A stretch of 64,000 nucleotides of DNA, from contig NZ_WBPF01000005.1 in assembly GCF_008923725.1 (NCBI RefSeq), positions 666,293 through 730,292 of the forward strand. Reading direction: 5' to 3'. Both the position numbers and the translations under genes were made by a program. Shown here piece after piece: positions 50,530-60,040 of the stretch. Each line of letters starts with the position of its first letter. Positions within the stretch are counted from its first letter, which is position 1. Source of the stretch: Bacillus sp. CH140a_4T (GTDB taxonomy: Bacteria > Bacillota > Bacilli > Bacillales > Bacillaceae_G). The notes under the pieces were generated by a model that was not told where the DNA came from, did not search any database, and worked only from the letters and a program-made list of their open reading frames with translations.

Positions 50530-51240
50530 TTAAAATGAAACTACCTTTTCTTCCGCCACTTCCACAATTCCTAAAATTTGTAGCAAGCTCTCCACTTCAT
50601 AAGTCGGCTTAACATCTGTCATATTTTCTTTCAAACTCGGATTATACCAACACGTATCAATGCCGTAAACTTCTCCGCCTTTCATATCAGAAGTTAGCGA
50701 ATCTCCAACGATTAATACACTTGATTTATCAGTAATCCCAAACTTCTCAAATGCATAATCAAAAATCTCACGTGCTGGTTTTTGATGACCAACCTCTTCT
50801 GAAATAATAATATGATCAAAGAAATTACATAAAGGCGAATTTCCGATTCTAGATTGTTGCACCTTCGTATATCCATTCGTAATAATACCTAACTTGCAAC
50901 CTTGTAGTTTCTCACATAATTGCACTGCACCTTCTATAAGGTGTACTTCTTTCCCTAAGTTTTCAAGGTATACATCACTAAATTGCTGTGCATCTACTTC
51001 TATATTATGAAGCACAAATAATTGTCTAAATCGATCTACTGCTAATTCACTTAGCGTAATCATTTTATTTTCTAAATCTCTCCATAATCCATTACTAATC
51101 TCTTTATAACTTGCAAGATAATCATTATACCCTGTAGGCATCCCGAACTGTACAAACGCGTTATGTAATGCGTTTCTTTCCGTTTCAGGAAAATCTAATA
51201 ATGTATCATCTACGTCGAATAATATAACTTTATATTTCAT
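50530..51240 (-). CDS. HAD hydrolase, YjjG/YfnB nucleotidase type
   Basis: A 236-residue HAD phosphatase with a helical cap. Motif I is DVDDTLLD, motif II ITNGYT, the Lys is in GHQKPAREIF and motif III is VGDSLTSDM. Length and the TNG-K-Q pattern fit the YjjG/YfnB family of noncanonical pyrimidine nucleotidases, which remove modified nucleoside monophosphates. Monocistronic. Confidence 0.85.
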   Translation of the reverse strand: MKYKVILFDVDDTLLDFPETERNALHNAFVQFGMPTGYNDYLASYKEISNGLWRDLENKMITLSELAVDRFRQLFVLHNIEVDAQQFSDVYLENLGKEVHLIEGAVQLCEKLQGCKLGIITNGYTKVQQSRIGNSPLCNFFDHIIISEEVGHQKPAREIFDYAFEKFGITDKSSVLIVGDSLTSDMKGGEVYGIDTCWYNPSLKENMTDVKPTYEVESLLQILGIVEVAEEKVVSF

Positions 51241-51479
51241 TATGCTCTCCTCAACTAGTACGTTATTTACAACTTGTATTTTCTCATTAATTGACTCTTA
51301 AGTCGAACTTTTTCCCTTTACAAATAGTATCTGTACAGAGAACTTAAAGTTGCTTTTAGGCACACGAGTTATGTTATTCAAAAATAATTAATTGTGAAAA
51401 TACTATAAATTTGAGATAATTTGGATAATGAATCCAATTTTTAAAAAGGTAATACAGGAATAGGAAGGGGCGGAACAAC
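51241..51479. other. Intergenic region
   Basis: Promoters of the HAD gene (minus) and the DUF1648 gene (plus). Nothing else seen. Confidence 0.4.
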
Positions 51480-51986
51480 ATAGTAAATTCATGGGGAAGA
51501 CCTAAAATAACAATCCCAAAAACAAAAAGTGAATGGGTTGGAGATATCATTGGATATTCATTGTTCTTTGGATCAATCATTTTTCTGATCATTATTTGGG
51601 GAAGATTACCCGAGGAAGTACCCGCACATTATAACGCATATGGAGCTGTAGATCGCTGGGGATCAAAGTGGGAACTTTTGCTTTTGCCAGGAATAGGGCT
51701 TTTCATACTCCTTTTAATGCAAACTTTAGAAAAGTTTCCAGAAGTTCATAACTACCCACAAAGACTGAATGAATCAAATGCTAAAGAGTTTTATTTAAAT
51801 AGTAGAAAAATGCTTAATCAATTAAAAAATGTCTGTTTACTTATTTTTGCTTTCATCCTATTTGAAACAATTTCAATCGCTTTAAATTGGAGCGACGGTT
51901 TCGGAAAATTATTTTTACCGATATTGTTAATTGGGACAGTTATTCCAATTGTCATAGGAATAATAAGGCAACGAAAAATTTCATAA
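51480..51986 (+). CDS. DUF1648 membrane protein, start codon unclear
   Basis: A four-helix membrane protein of the DUF1648 type (LPEEVPAHYNAYGAVDRWGSK). The open frame continues upstream of any ATG/GTG/TTG as IVNSWGRPKITIPKTKSEWV, which fits the usual cytoplasmic start. GGAAGGGG (51463-51470) is ideally placed for ATA 51480, giving 168 residues. Otherwise the first usable codon is TTG 51561, inside helix 1. The ATG may have mutated to ATA, so the gene may be poorly expressed. Confidence 0.55.
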   Translation: MVNSWGRPKITIPKTKSEWVGDIIGYSLFFGSIIFLIIIWGRLPEEVPAHYNAYGAVDRWGSKWELLLLPGIGLFILLLMQTLEKFPEVHNYPQRLNESNAKEFYLNSRKMLNQLKNVCLLIFAFILFETISIALNWSDGFGKLFLPILLIGTVIPIVIGIIRQRKIS

Positions 51987-51993
51987 TAGAAAC

Positions 51994-52016
51994 AGGAGGC
52001 TAATCCAATTAGCCTC
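51994..52016 (+). terminator. Terminator after the DUF1648 gene
   Basis: GGAGGCTAA with TTAGCCTCC around a 5-nt loop; only a weak T-tract follows. Confidence 0.6.
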
Positions 52017-52024
52017 CCTCCTTC

Positions 52025-53047
52025 TTATTTATCCTCTAGCAATAACACTTTCATTTCTTCTAACGACTCTTTCGTAAAGCCAAGTGCTTTTTCAGCATAT
52101 GCTTCAACTGAACCATATTGCTTTTTCACTTCATCAATCGCAGCTTGTAAATATTCAGCGCGTGCTTCAAACATTGCACCTAATATTGCTCTACTTTCAT
52201 CGTTTTGAAGTTTCGCACCTAAAAAGGCCATCATTTTTTCATTTAATTTTTCACGGAAACCGTTACTTAGTAAGTAGTCTTCCATTACTGTTTTTTCCGG
52301 TACACCTAGTAAAAGTAATAATAGTGCTGATCCGAATCCAGTACGGTCTTTTCCAGCTGTACAGTGGTTTACTAACGGTAAGTTTTCTGGGTTTTGCGCT
52401 AAGTTTAAGAAGCTCACGAATGCTTCATTACCACTTACGAAATCTTGATTCATTTTCACAAGGTACTCGCCTGGCTTCCCTAACATAGAAAGGTCACCAA
52501 CTTGGAAAAATTCATTTATGTTCAAGTCTTTCGCTAAATCTTGCATAACTGGTAAGCATACTTGGCGAGCACCCGTAATCTCTGGATTCGGCTTATGCTT
52601 CACTTCAAAGTCTGTACGGTAGTCACAAATTAACTTTAAGCCAGACTTTTGTAAATAGTCGATATCCCACTCTGTTAATCCTGCTAATTCTTCAGAACGG
52701 TACAACTTGCCCCATTTTACTTTACGTCCTTCAGTCGTTTCATAACCTCCCATATCACGGAAGTTAAACGCGCCTTGTAATGGCAATCTACGCTCAGCTA
52801 CTGTCACTGCTTGTCCATTACTTCCTACTAGTCTAAAATATGGACGCTCATTTTCACTCGGATTTTCAATTGTACATGATGATTCTCCATTTACCGTTGC
52901 AAGTAATTCTCCATTTTCCTCAATATGCTCTGATGAAGTACTCCAGTAAATGCGAACTTCCTCTATATTATTTTCCCACTTTATATATAACGTATTGTCT
53001 TCATTTCTTTCTACAGTTGCTTGTAACCAATTTCTTTGCTGCTCCAT
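52025..53047 (-). CDS. Tyrosine/dual-specificity protein phosphatase
   Basis: A 340-residue phosphatase of the Tyr_phosphatase-3 type. The active site C-x5-R is HCTAGKDRTG (Cys ~233), the entry motif is NFRDMGGYETTEG, and LICDYRTDFEV precedes the general-acid loop. The N-terminal ~90 residues are a beta-rich, fibronectin-like domain (IYWSTSSEHIEENG). Such enzymes act on phosphotyrosine or phosphoinositides; the substrate is unknown. Confidence 0.85.
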   Translation of the reverse strand: MEQQRNWLQATVERNEDNTLYIKWENNIEEVRIYWSTSSEHIEENGELLATVNGESSCTIENPSENERPYFRLVGSNGQAVTVAERRLPLQGAFNFRDMGGYETTEGRKVKWGKLYRSEELAGLTEWDIDYLQKSGLKLICDYRTDFEVKHKPNPEITGARQVCLPVMQDLAKDLNINEFFQVGDLSMLGKPGEYLVKMNQDFVSGNEAFVSFLNLAQNPENLPLVNHCTAGKDRTGFGSALLLLLLGVPEKTVMEDYLLSNGFREKLNEKMMAFLGAKLQNDESRAILGAMFEARAEYLQAAIDEVKKQYGSVEAYAEKALGFTKESLEEMKVLLLEDK

Positions 53048-53136
53048 TCTTTCACCAACGCTTTCTCGTATAATCGAATCTTTCTCTATTGTATTATAGG
53101 AATATCTATTTTGTCGTTCTCATTTTTCTTTTTATC

Positions 53137-53976
53137 TTACAAACAGGCAAGAAGTTCTTTTACTTGTTCATAAGTTGTACACGGATTCCCTCGAAATACG
53201 TATGCGATTTGTTCATTACCTAAATCTTCATATACAACTGTCCCACGATCAGGGTGTGAATAAAACTGTAACCCATTTATTATTTGTTTTGGGCCATAAT
53301 TCATTGTCCAAGAAGAGACAGGATAGTACGCTTTGTTTTTATGCCGACAAACCCAAAGTGCATATAGTTTACTATCTTCATCCCAGTATACATACTGTAT
53401 TTCATCATTTCCGAAACCAACTGATTCAAGTTTCCAACTTAACTTTTCATGAATTGATAATTTAACATAGGATACGTCTTCGGGAGCATTCCACTCACGA
53501 CAGCTTCCTATCTCACCCATTTCACCTCTCTTCGCTTGAAAGCTTAATAAGTGAAATGGTGTATGTAATATCGTTTTCGCAAGCTCCATATTTACCGGTT
53601 GTAATTCAAATAGAAATCTTTCCATTTCATCTTGGTTTATATATCCGCGATCAACAGAAACTTCAATTTGTGTTTTCCATCTAGATGTAACGTAACTTTC
53701 TTTTCCTTTATAATTTACACCTTTCCAATACACAAGCCATTTATATTGAAAACAATCTCCTTTTGCTTGAGAAATACAACTATCCGGAAATACTGGCTCC
53801 ATTATATCTAGAAAAAACTCTTTTACCCGAAACATTCCAGTTGGAGTAACAACCTGAAACCAGAAAGTTTCCCACTTTTCACCTTCATAACGTTCTGAAA
53901 CCTTTTCAACTTTCCAATTTTCTAACAATACATGTGGATACATTAAAACGAATGAATGCATGGATTGCTTTAACAT
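53137..53976 (-). CDS. Hypothetical protein
   Basis: A 279-residue soluble protein rich in Trp and Tyr with many beta strands (YQYKWLVYWKGVNYKGKE-like, IQYVYWDEDSKLYALWVC). I do not recognise a family. GGAGGGGA precedes the ATG. It stands alone between the phosphatase and the GNAT gene. Confidence 0.6.
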   Translation of the reverse strand: MLKQSMHSFVLMYPHVLLENWKVEKVSERYEGEKWETFWFQVVTPTGMFRVKEFFLDIMEPVFPDSCISQAKGDCFQYKWLVYWKGVNYKGKESYVTSRWKTQIEVSVDRGYINQDEMERFLFELQPVNMELAKTILHTPFHLLSFQAKRGEMGEIGSCREWNAPEDVSYVKLSIHEKLSWKLESVGFGNDEIQYVYWDEDSKLYALWVCRHKNKAYYPVSSWTMNYGPKQIINGLQFYSHPDRGTVVYEDLGNEQIAYVFRGNPCTTYEQVKELLACL

Positions 53977-54027
53977 ATATAGTCCCCTCCCGCTATACGA
54001 GTTCGAGAGTATACACCATTCATCCTC

Positions 54028-54750
54028 CTAAAACTTCCTCACAAATCGCTCAGTACAACTCAGCAGCTGACATCCGTTCTTTTCAAAAACATCCTTCATC
54101 CATTCATTTTGCACATTTGTCTCGCCAATATAATAAGATGCGCCTATTTCCTTTAAGACAAACATCGCTCCCGTAAAGAATGCTACTTCATACCCTTTAT
54201 TTCGCATATTTGAAGCAATTGCGAAATACATGAGTTTTCCTTCTTCTAACGTACCTCTTTCAATATGCGGAATTACAATTCCTATCGGCACTTCATTGAC
54301 ACTCGCTGTTAAACAATGCTCTTTCCATTGCTCACCAATTTCTTGTAGCATCATATTTACAAATTGATCATAAGTGACTTGTTCTTCCGTCATTTCGTTC
54401 CAAAGAGAATAAAATGTATTTTCTCCTACTTCTTCAATAAGCTTAAAATCAATTTCACTTTCTATATCTTCTACTTCATATATATCCTTAAACACAATCA
54501 TGTTTTCAGTAATGTATTCAAATGAATACGTTTCGAAGCATTTCTTATACACATCGTAATTTGGACTTTTTGAAGAAACCTCAAAATGTAAGTTTTCTAT
54601 TCCCTCTTTTTCAGCCTCAGTAACGCAATACTGCATTATTTCTTCTAATTGCGTTTTTGTAAAAGGCTCCGCATTATTTTCTTTTATCATTATAGAAGAA
54701 GCATTTCTTCTTATTTTAAAATATTTTTCTAACTGTTCTATAGTCATCAT
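54028..54750 (-). CDS. GNAT family acetyltransferase
   Basis: A 240-residue protein with two GNAT-like halves. The C-terminal half has GIVIPHIERGTLEEGKLMYF, then a degenerate acetyl-CoA loop NMRNKGYEVAFFTGAMFVL (R-N-K-G-Y) and NVQNEWMKDVFEKNGC. It would transfer an acetyl group to an amine; substrate unknown. Single gene. Confidence 0.72.
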   Translation of the reverse strand: MMTIEQLEKYFKIRRNASSIMIKENNAEPFTKTQLEEIMQYCVTEAEKEGIENLHFEVSSKSPNYDVYKKCFETYSFEYITENMIVFKDIYEVEDIESEIDFKLIEEVGENTFYSLWNEMTEEQVTYDQFVNMMLQEIGEQWKEHCLTASVNEVPIGIVIPHIERGTLEEGKLMYFAIASNMRNKGYEVAFFTGAMFVLKEIGASYYIGETNVQNEWMKDVFEKNGCQLLSCTERFVRKF

Positions 54751-54873
54751 ATACTTCCCTCATCTATGTCATACTCGAATTTCTACTTGTTCTCCTTGCA
54801 TGAGCAGGATTGTCCTTGAATATATAGAATACTAGAAAACATCGCATCTTTAAAGTGCGGAGGAGGTTCTCCA

Positions 54874-55713
54874 TTGGATATTACAGCGCTACAACAACAG
54901 TTAGAGCTTATACAACAAAATGACTATACGCAACTGCAACATATAGATATGAATGAGTTAACGCTCAATATGCTTCAGTATGTCGGAACAACTGATAGTT
55001 ACGTTCGTTACCAGCTTATATATAAATGTTTTGCACATTTCATTCATCATGAATTCCTTATGGATGATCAACTGAAATTACTGTTGCAAACTTGTTTAAG
55101 TGATGAGTATTTATATTGTGACATTTACTCCCCACATACAGATGGGGTTTTCACACGTTCTTACACTGTTTCGTTACTTGCATTAATACTCCAATTCGCT
55201 AACTCGCACTACTTTTTTACAGAGGAGGATATCGAAGAAATAAAAAACAAACTCATTACATATACAAACTTAGAAACGGATTTTCGAGGCTATATTGAAA
55301 ATAAAGGGTGGGTTCATTGTCTTGCCCACGTATCTGATGCCTTTACTGAAATTGTTCACAATTCCTATACGAATTTTGAGTGGTATGAAGAATTAATTCA
55401 TTGTTTATTAAATAAAATTTTTATCCCATCGGATCTTTTTCATAATAATGAAGATGAACGAATTGTTACACCGTTACTATCGATGCTATACCATGATTTC
55501 CCACAAGATGAGTTAATTTCAATTATTTATAAAAAAATAAAAAGGCTTCCTCAAATTAGAAAACGCCTTTCGCTAAATGAATATTGTATTTTATGTGCCA
55601 ACATTAAAACCTTTTTACGTACTTTATTTTTCAGAACGAAAGATGATCATAACTTAGCCTTTACAGCACGTAAAACAGAAAGAATGTTAAAAGAACTTCC
55701 TAATTATTATTAA
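54874..55713 (+). CDS. DUF2785 family protein
   Basis: A 279-residue helical protein of the DUF2785 family; landmarks are TRSYTVSLLALILQFAN, GYIENKGWVHCLAHVSDAF and KTFLRTLFFRT. Function unknown. The start is TTG 54874, with GGAGGAGGT 7 nt upstream. A Nudix gene follows 17 nt later, so the two are probably one transcript. Confidence 0.8.
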   Translation: MDITALQQQLELIQQNDYTQLQHIDMNELTLNMLQYVGTTDSYVRYQLIYKCFAHFIHHEFLMDDQLKLLLQTCLSDEYLYCDIYSPHTDGVFTRSYTVSLLALILQFANSHYFFTEEDIEEIKNKLITYTNLETDFRGYIENKGWVHCLAHVSDAFTEIVHNSYTNFEWYEELIHCLLNKIFIPSDLFHNNEDERIVTPLLSMLYHDFPQDELISIIYKKIKRLPQIRKRLSLNEYCILCANIKTFLRTLFFRTKDDHNLAFTARKTERMLKELPNYY

Positions 55714-55730
55714 CTATAAAGAGAACAAAT

Positions 55731-56180
55731 ATGGGTTATGTTGAAGACATGAGAAATTTAGTAGGCAATCATCCACTTATTTTAATCGGTTCGCACGCCA
55801 TTATATTAAATGAGGAAAATAAAATATTACTGCAGCTACGCACAGATTTTAACCGCTGGGGCATTATTGGCGGCGCCTTAGAATATAACGAAACGTTAGA
55901 AGACGCTTTAAAACGAGAAGTATATGAAGAAACGGGACTTATCATTAAAAATCCAGAACTATTCCGTACATACTCAGGACCAGATTTCTTTCAAATCTAT
56001 CCAAACGGCGATCAAGTACACGGTGTACTCGTTGTTTATATTTGCCGCACATTCCATGGTGAGCTTGTATGCGACCATACGGAATCGAAAGAACTACACT
56101 TCTTTCCGCTTGATGAGTTACCTAGCAATCTTCCTCCTGTTATTGAGAAGATTATTACAGAATTTCAGCACTCCAATTAA
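55731..56180 (+). CDS. Nudix hydrolase
   Basis: A 149-residue Nudix enzyme. The Nudix box spans residues 47-70 (GGALEYNETLEDALKREV.., then YEETGL) with all conserved Gly, Glu and Arg residues. It hydrolyses a nucleoside diphosphate linked to another group; the exact substrate is unknown. Second gene after the DUF2785 gene. Confidence 0.88.
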   Translation: MGYVEDMRNLVGNHPLILIGSHAIILNEENKILLQLRTDFNRWGIIGGALEYNETLEDALKREVYEETGLIIKNPELFRTYSGPDFFQIYPNGDQVHGVLVVYICRTFHGELVCDHTESKELHFFPLDELPSNLPPVIEKIITEFQHSN

Positions 56181-56194
56181 AAAGCATTACATAT

Positions 56195-56239
56195 TAAAAA
56201 ACCGCATTTCCCGTTATTATAACGCAAAATGCGGTTTTT
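56195..56239. terminator. Bidirectional terminator
   Basis: AAAAAACCGCATTT with AAATGCGGTTTTT, enclosing a smaller CGTTA/TAACG hairpin; serves the Nudix gene and the convergent VOC gene. Confidence 0.8.
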
Positions 56240-56274
56240 CATTTCACTGTAGGTCCGAATTATCCCCTTCAGAG

Positions 56275-56655
56275 TTAGATTGTTATCTCAATCTGATTTC
56301 CTTCCGGGTCACTTACTACACTTTCATAATAACCATCCCCTGTAGTACGTGGGCCGTTTAACACAGGGTAGCCTGCTTCTCTTAATGTATTCGTTAATAC
56401 GTTCACCTTTTCTTTACTACCTACAGAAAAAGCAATATGCGCATATCCTATTGTTTGTGTTTGTGTATTATCGTCTATCCCTACTTGCCTCATAAGTTCT
56501 AGACGTGCTCCACCTTCAAAAGTTATAAAATAAGATTCAAACTGCTTTTTCGGATTGTGATATAAACTATTCTCTTCACCACCGAAGTACTGTTTATAGA
56601 AATCACGCATACCTTCTAAATCATTTACCCAAATTGCTACATGTTCAATTTTCAT
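56275..56655 (-). CDS. VOC family protein (lactoylglutathione lyase-like)
   Basis: A 126-residue VOC enzyme: [20 protein letters not shown] (first metal His), [16 protein letters not shown] (His) and DPEGNQIEI (Glu). This is the glyoxalase I-like pattern. ATG 56655 has AAAGGTG upstream; a longer frame to 56685 lacks a site. It may be read from the ROK gene, 46 nt upstream. Confidence 0.85.
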   Translation of the reverse strand: MKIEHVAIWVNDLEGMRDFYKQYFGGEENSLYHNPKKQFESYFITFEGGARLELMRQVGIDDNTQTQTIGYAHIAFSVGSKEKVNVLTNTLREAGYPVLNGPRTTGDGYYESVVSDPEGNQIEITI

Positions 56656-56700
56656 AATCGACACCTTTTCTTTTACAGTATTCAACCAACAATTTGATAT

Positions 56701-57729
56701 TTAATTTTCTTTGCTTGTTCTTGTAATCATAAGATCAAGTCCAAGGCTTTTCAATCCATATAAATAATCTTCTTTCCAATCGCTCACTGTTATTTTTGGA
56801 ATATGTTCTGCTGGAATGTACTGCGGACAAGTTTTTACAATTTGATCTATTACAAATTGGTTCACTTCATCATCACAGAAGATAAAGGCATGAGGGTTAA
56901 TAATAGCTATACATGTAGCTATTAAACGAGTAATAGCATCTATATTATATTTCTCTGGATTATTCGAATCTCCACTTCTCAAAGCTTGTAAGAAATTTTT
57001 ATTATCATACTGTGGAACGAAAGATATCTCTCCTGAGAAAAAGGTGCTGCCTCGTACTACATCTCCATTTACCATAATCCCTGCTCCTGGGCCATTTTGA
57101 CCGGAATACAAATACACAAGAGATGAATTATCGTTATTTCCAGTACTTTTATAATAGCCAAGCACTGCGGCATTCATATCGTTTTCTATAACTACGGGTA
57201 TTGAAAACAGATCCTCTAAGTGACTTTTCAAATTAAAATTCTGGAACTTTTCATATCCAGGAATATAGAAAATACGACCATTATCAACCGAACCGGGCAC
57301 ACCAATTGATATAGAGCTTATTTTCGGGAATGTAGCGATAAGATTTTCAATATGTTTTGATAATAGATTCACGCCAGTATCCATTAATACACCCGAAGTA
57401 CTTCCTTGTTCCTTTACTTCCCCTACACAGTTAAAAATGGTATAGTTTGTTTCATTCTTCTCTAAAAATATCGCTAATCCTAACATATATTCCGGATTAT
57501 ACGCATATCGTTTCGCTCTTCTTCCGCCACTTGAATCATCTAAACCGACTAAAGTGACTTCACCATCTTGTTTCATATTTTCTATAAATTTACTTATCGT
57601 TGGAAAACTAATTTCTAATGTATTACTAAGTTCAACTTTCGTTGCACTTCCTTGCTCTAGAAGAGCTGTACGAATGCCGCGAAGGATCGTTTCTTTAATC
57701 GATTTTTGAGTAACAAATTGTTCACTCAA
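56701..57729 (-). CDS. ROK family transcriptional repressor
   Basis: A 342-residue ROK regulator: winged helix (KVELSNTLEISFPTISKFIE), then the sugar-kinase-like fold with ISIGVPGSVDNG, VIENDMNAAVLGYY and GAGIMVNGDVVRGSTFFSGE. The zinc/sugar motif is reduced. TTG 57729 has AAGGTGG 8 nt upstream; ATG 57753 has none. It follows the maa-MFS operon it should repress; a matching operator lies directly upstream, so it regulates itself. Confidence 0.82.
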   Translation of the reverse strand: MSEQFVTQKSIKETILRGIRTALLEQGSATKVELSNTLEISFPTISKFIENMKQDGEVTLVGLDDSSGGRRAKRYAYNPEYMLGLAIFLEKNETNYTIFNCVGEVKEQGSTSGVLMDTGVNLLSKHIENLIATFPKISSISIGVPGSVDNGRIFYIPGYEKFQNFNLKSHLEDLFSIPVVIENDMNAAVLGYYKSTGNNDNSSLVYLYSGQNGPGAGIMVNGDVVRGSTFFSGEISFVPQYDNKNFLQALRSGDSNNPEKYNIDAITRLIATCIAIINPHAFIFCDDEVNQFVIDQIVKTCPQYIPAEHIPKITVSDWKEDYLYGLKSLGLDLMITRTSKEN

Positions 57730-57753
57730 ATCGCTCACCACCTTAATCAACAT

Positions 57754-57777
57754 ACTTATTAAACTCTTTTAATAAGT
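57754..57777. promoter_or_regulatory. ROK operator (autoregulatory)
   Basis: ACTTATTAAA-CTCT-TTTAATAAGT, a perfect 10-bp inverted repeat with a 4-bp spacer. The same arms and spacing occur twice before the maa gene. Confidence 0.8.
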
Positions 57778-57851
57778 TGCGTTGACAATATATCATACAT
57801 CATTTTCTAAAGCAATAGAGATGATATATTTCCGCTGCGTGCAATTCTTAT

Positions 57852-59045
57852 TTAGCTCGGTGTATTCTCTCTCATAATAGACGATACAATTCCAGACAAA
57901 AGAACAAATAATAAAACTGCTAGTAAGGCATTACGTATTCCGAATGTTTCTCCAAGTATCCCTAAAAATGGTGGTCCGACTAAAAAGGCTGTATAACCAA
58001 CGATAGAAACTGCAGCAACATTAGACGTCGCATTTTCACGGTCATCTCCAGCAGCTGACAGGCCAATCGGGAAACCTAGCGCTGCACCAATCCCCCACAG
58101 TACTACACCAAGTGCTAGAAAATACGAATTACTCCCAAATATTACGATTGAAATTCCAATAATCGCCATCATAATTGTAGCACGTACGACAGCGACACGA
58201 CCAAATCGATCAAGGAAATAACTACTACACATACGAGCTAACGTCATTGCCATTACAAAAACTGTGTACATAATAGAACCTGTCACTACACTTTGTTCAT
58301 GTCCGTCTACCATTACGATAGGTAGCCAATCATTTGCACTTCCTTCTGCAAATGCCATTCCAAGCACAAAAAGACCAATTAAAAGCACCTTTTTTTCCAT
58401 ACGTAAGGAAGCACGCTTCGCTTTCTTTTTATTCGGCGTTTTTTCCTTCTTTCCTGTTCCATGTGGAAGGAAACGATACAACATACATGCAAGTAATACA
58501 AACACGACCGAAATCGCAAGAAACTGATACAAAATTGGGATGTGAAGCGACGCTGCAACAGAACCACTGAGCGCACCTACTAAAGTTCCTACACTAAAAA
58601 AACCATGGAATTTCGGAAGAAGAGTTGTTCCTAATTTCTGTTCAATGGAAGAACCTTCTACATTCAATGCAACTTCCGCCAATCCGTATCCTACTCCAAA
58701 TACTAGTAAGCTATTAAAAGCCCCCATACTAGAAACAAAATAAATATTAATACCTAAACTAAGTAATCCAACAATCATAAAAAACATACTGCCTATAATA
58801 ACGTCTCTAGCTCCCTTACAGTCAATAAAGCGGCTTGCACTCAGTAAACCAATTATTGAACCGACAGATAGTCCGAACAAAATCCAGCCCATTTCTGCAT
58901 TTGACACTGCTAAAATATCTCGAGTAGCTGCTGTTCTTGAAATCCATGTAGCAAACGCGACACCTGGCAAAGCAAATAAGAGAAAAAGAGCATTTCGAGA
59001 GGCAAGTAATGTCTTTTTATGATTGTTCGCACTATATTTCTCCAT
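57852..59045 (-). CDS. MFS transporter of the ROK-regulated operon
   Basis: A 397-residue 12-helix major facilitator (FucP/YbjJ-like look: GVAFATWISRTAATRDIL, GYGLAEVALNVEGSSIEQ). The setting with a ROK repressor and a sugar O-acetyltransferase suggests a carbohydrate or its derivative as substrate. ATG 59045 has AAAGG 8 nt upstream; the GTG at 59054 overlaps it. 56 nt after maa. Confidence 0.82.
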   Translation of the reverse strand: MEKYSANNHKKTLLASRNALFLLFALPGVAFATWISRTAATRDILAVSNAEMGWILFGLSVGSIIGLLSASRFIDCKGARDVIIGSMFFMIVGLLSLGINIYFVSSMGAFNSLLVFGVGYGLAEVALNVEGSSIEQKLGTTLLPKFHGFFSVGTLVGALSGSVAASLHIPILYQFLAISVVFVLLACMLYRFLPHGTGKKEKTPNKKKAKRASLRMEKKVLLIGLFVLGMAFAEGSANDWLPIVMVDGHEQSVVTGSIMYTVFVMAMTLARMCSSYFLDRFGRVAVVRATIMMAIIGISIVIFGSNSYFLALGVVLWGIGAALGFPIGLSAAGDDRENATSNVAAVSIVGYTAFLVGPPFLGILGETFGIRNALLAVLLFVLLSGIVSSIMRENTPS

Positions 59046-59101
59046 ATGAAACACCTTTCACATTGTCTATACGATAATTTACGAACTAGTGAAAACGCCC
59101 T

Positions 59102-59665
59102 TTATTCGTCTATCGTTTTAATAACTTTAGCTGGATTACCACCAACAACTACATTATGAGGTACATCTTTTGTCACAACTGCCCCTGAAGCAATTACAGC
59201 GTTGTCTCCAATTGAAATACCAGGGTTAATTATAGCTCCCCCGCCAACCCAAACATTGTTACCAATCTTTACAGGCTTCCCATATTCTTTGCCAGAATTC
59301 CGCTCTACCGGATGCAACGGATGCGTAGCAGTATAAATGTGAACACCTGGTGCAAACATACAATTATCACCGATTCGCACTTCACAAACGTCCAAAATCA
59401 CACAATTAAAATTTGCGAAAAAACTCTTTCCGACGTGGATATTGTAGCCGTAATCACAACGAAAATCAGGATTAATGTGGGCTTTCCCGTCAGCTGAAGA
59501 ACCTAAAAGCTGATTTAATAAAGTAAAACGTTGTTCATCTCCTGTCTCCATCGCCTCGTTATAAAGGCGCGTTAAACGTTTTGCCTCCACCCTATCGGCT
59601 ACTAATTCTTCGTCATCCGCAATATACATTTCTCCCGCCAACATCTTATCTTTCTCTGTTCTCAT
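59102..59665 (-). CDS. maa: Maltose/galactoside O-acetyltransferase
   Basis: A 187-residue left-handed beta-helix acetyltransferase of the Maa/LacA type. The N-terminal sugar-binding helices start [17 protein letters not shown]. The hexapeptide repeats run from ~60 to 180 and include the catalytic His in [10 protein letters not shown]. It transfers acetyl from acetyl-CoA to a sugar 6-hydroxyl, possibly for export by the MFS partner. ATG 59665 has AAAGGAG; the longer frame reads through the operators. Confidence 0.88.
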   Translation of the reverse strand: MRTEKDKMLAGEMYIADDEELVADRVEAKRLTRLYNEAMETGDEQRFTLLNQLLGSSADGKAHINPDFRCDYGYNIHVGKSFFANFNCVILDVCEVRIGDNCMFAPGVHIYTATHPLHPVERNSGKEYGKPVKIGNNVWVGGGAIINPGISIGDNAVIASGAVVTKDVPHNVVVGGNPAKVIKTIDE

Positions 59666-59696
59666 ACAATCATCTCCTTTGTTATAGAATGAATTA

Positions 59697-59722
59697 CACT
59701 TATTAAACAACTTTAATAAGTG
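59697..59722. promoter_or_regulatory. ROK operator upstream of maa, proximal
   Basis: 11-bp arms (59697-59707 and 59712-59722) with a CAAC spacer, same core as the operator before the ROK gene. Confidence 0.82.
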
Positions 59723-59732
59723 ACTTTAATTA

Positions 59733-59758
59733 TACTTATTAAACGAGTTTAATAAGTA
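59733..59758. promoter_or_regulatory. ROK operator upstream of maa, distal
   Basis: 11-bp arms (59733-59743 and 59748-59758) with a CGAG spacer, centred 36 bp from the proximal one. The minus-strand -10 (TATAAT, 59734-59729) overlaps its edge, so a bound repressor would block RNA polymerase. Confidence 0.82.
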
Positions 59759-59770
59759 TCCCTATATTAG

Positions 59771-59990
59771 CATATTTTTTAATATGTGCAACTAATAAGT
59801 TTTGAAAGGAAATGCGAACTCCTTACTTCACCTAATGATATTACTTGGTGGCATTTAACTAATATAATGATTGATCCATTGTTTTTCATTAAAACCATTG
59901 AGACTCATCATCATATGAAATCCTCTCATTTAGGGGCTATACTATACATTTATTAATGAGCACACCAATATTCAAATCAATTGTTAATAA
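59771..59990. other. Gap with possible gene remnant
   Basis: A short plus-strand frame reads SPNDITWWHLTNIMIDPLFF and on to a stop near 59956, without a start or ribosome site. It may be the end of a lost gene. Confidence 0.3.
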
Positions 59991-60040
59991 AAAGAGATTG
60001 ACCCAAAAGTAGCTGAATAGCAACTTGGGTTAACCTCTTT
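59991..60040 (-). terminator. Terminator of the ABC exporter operon
   Basis: AAAAGAGATTGACCCAA pairs with TTGGGTTAACCTCTTTT across an ~18-nt loop; T-run on the minus strand. Confidence 0.75.
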
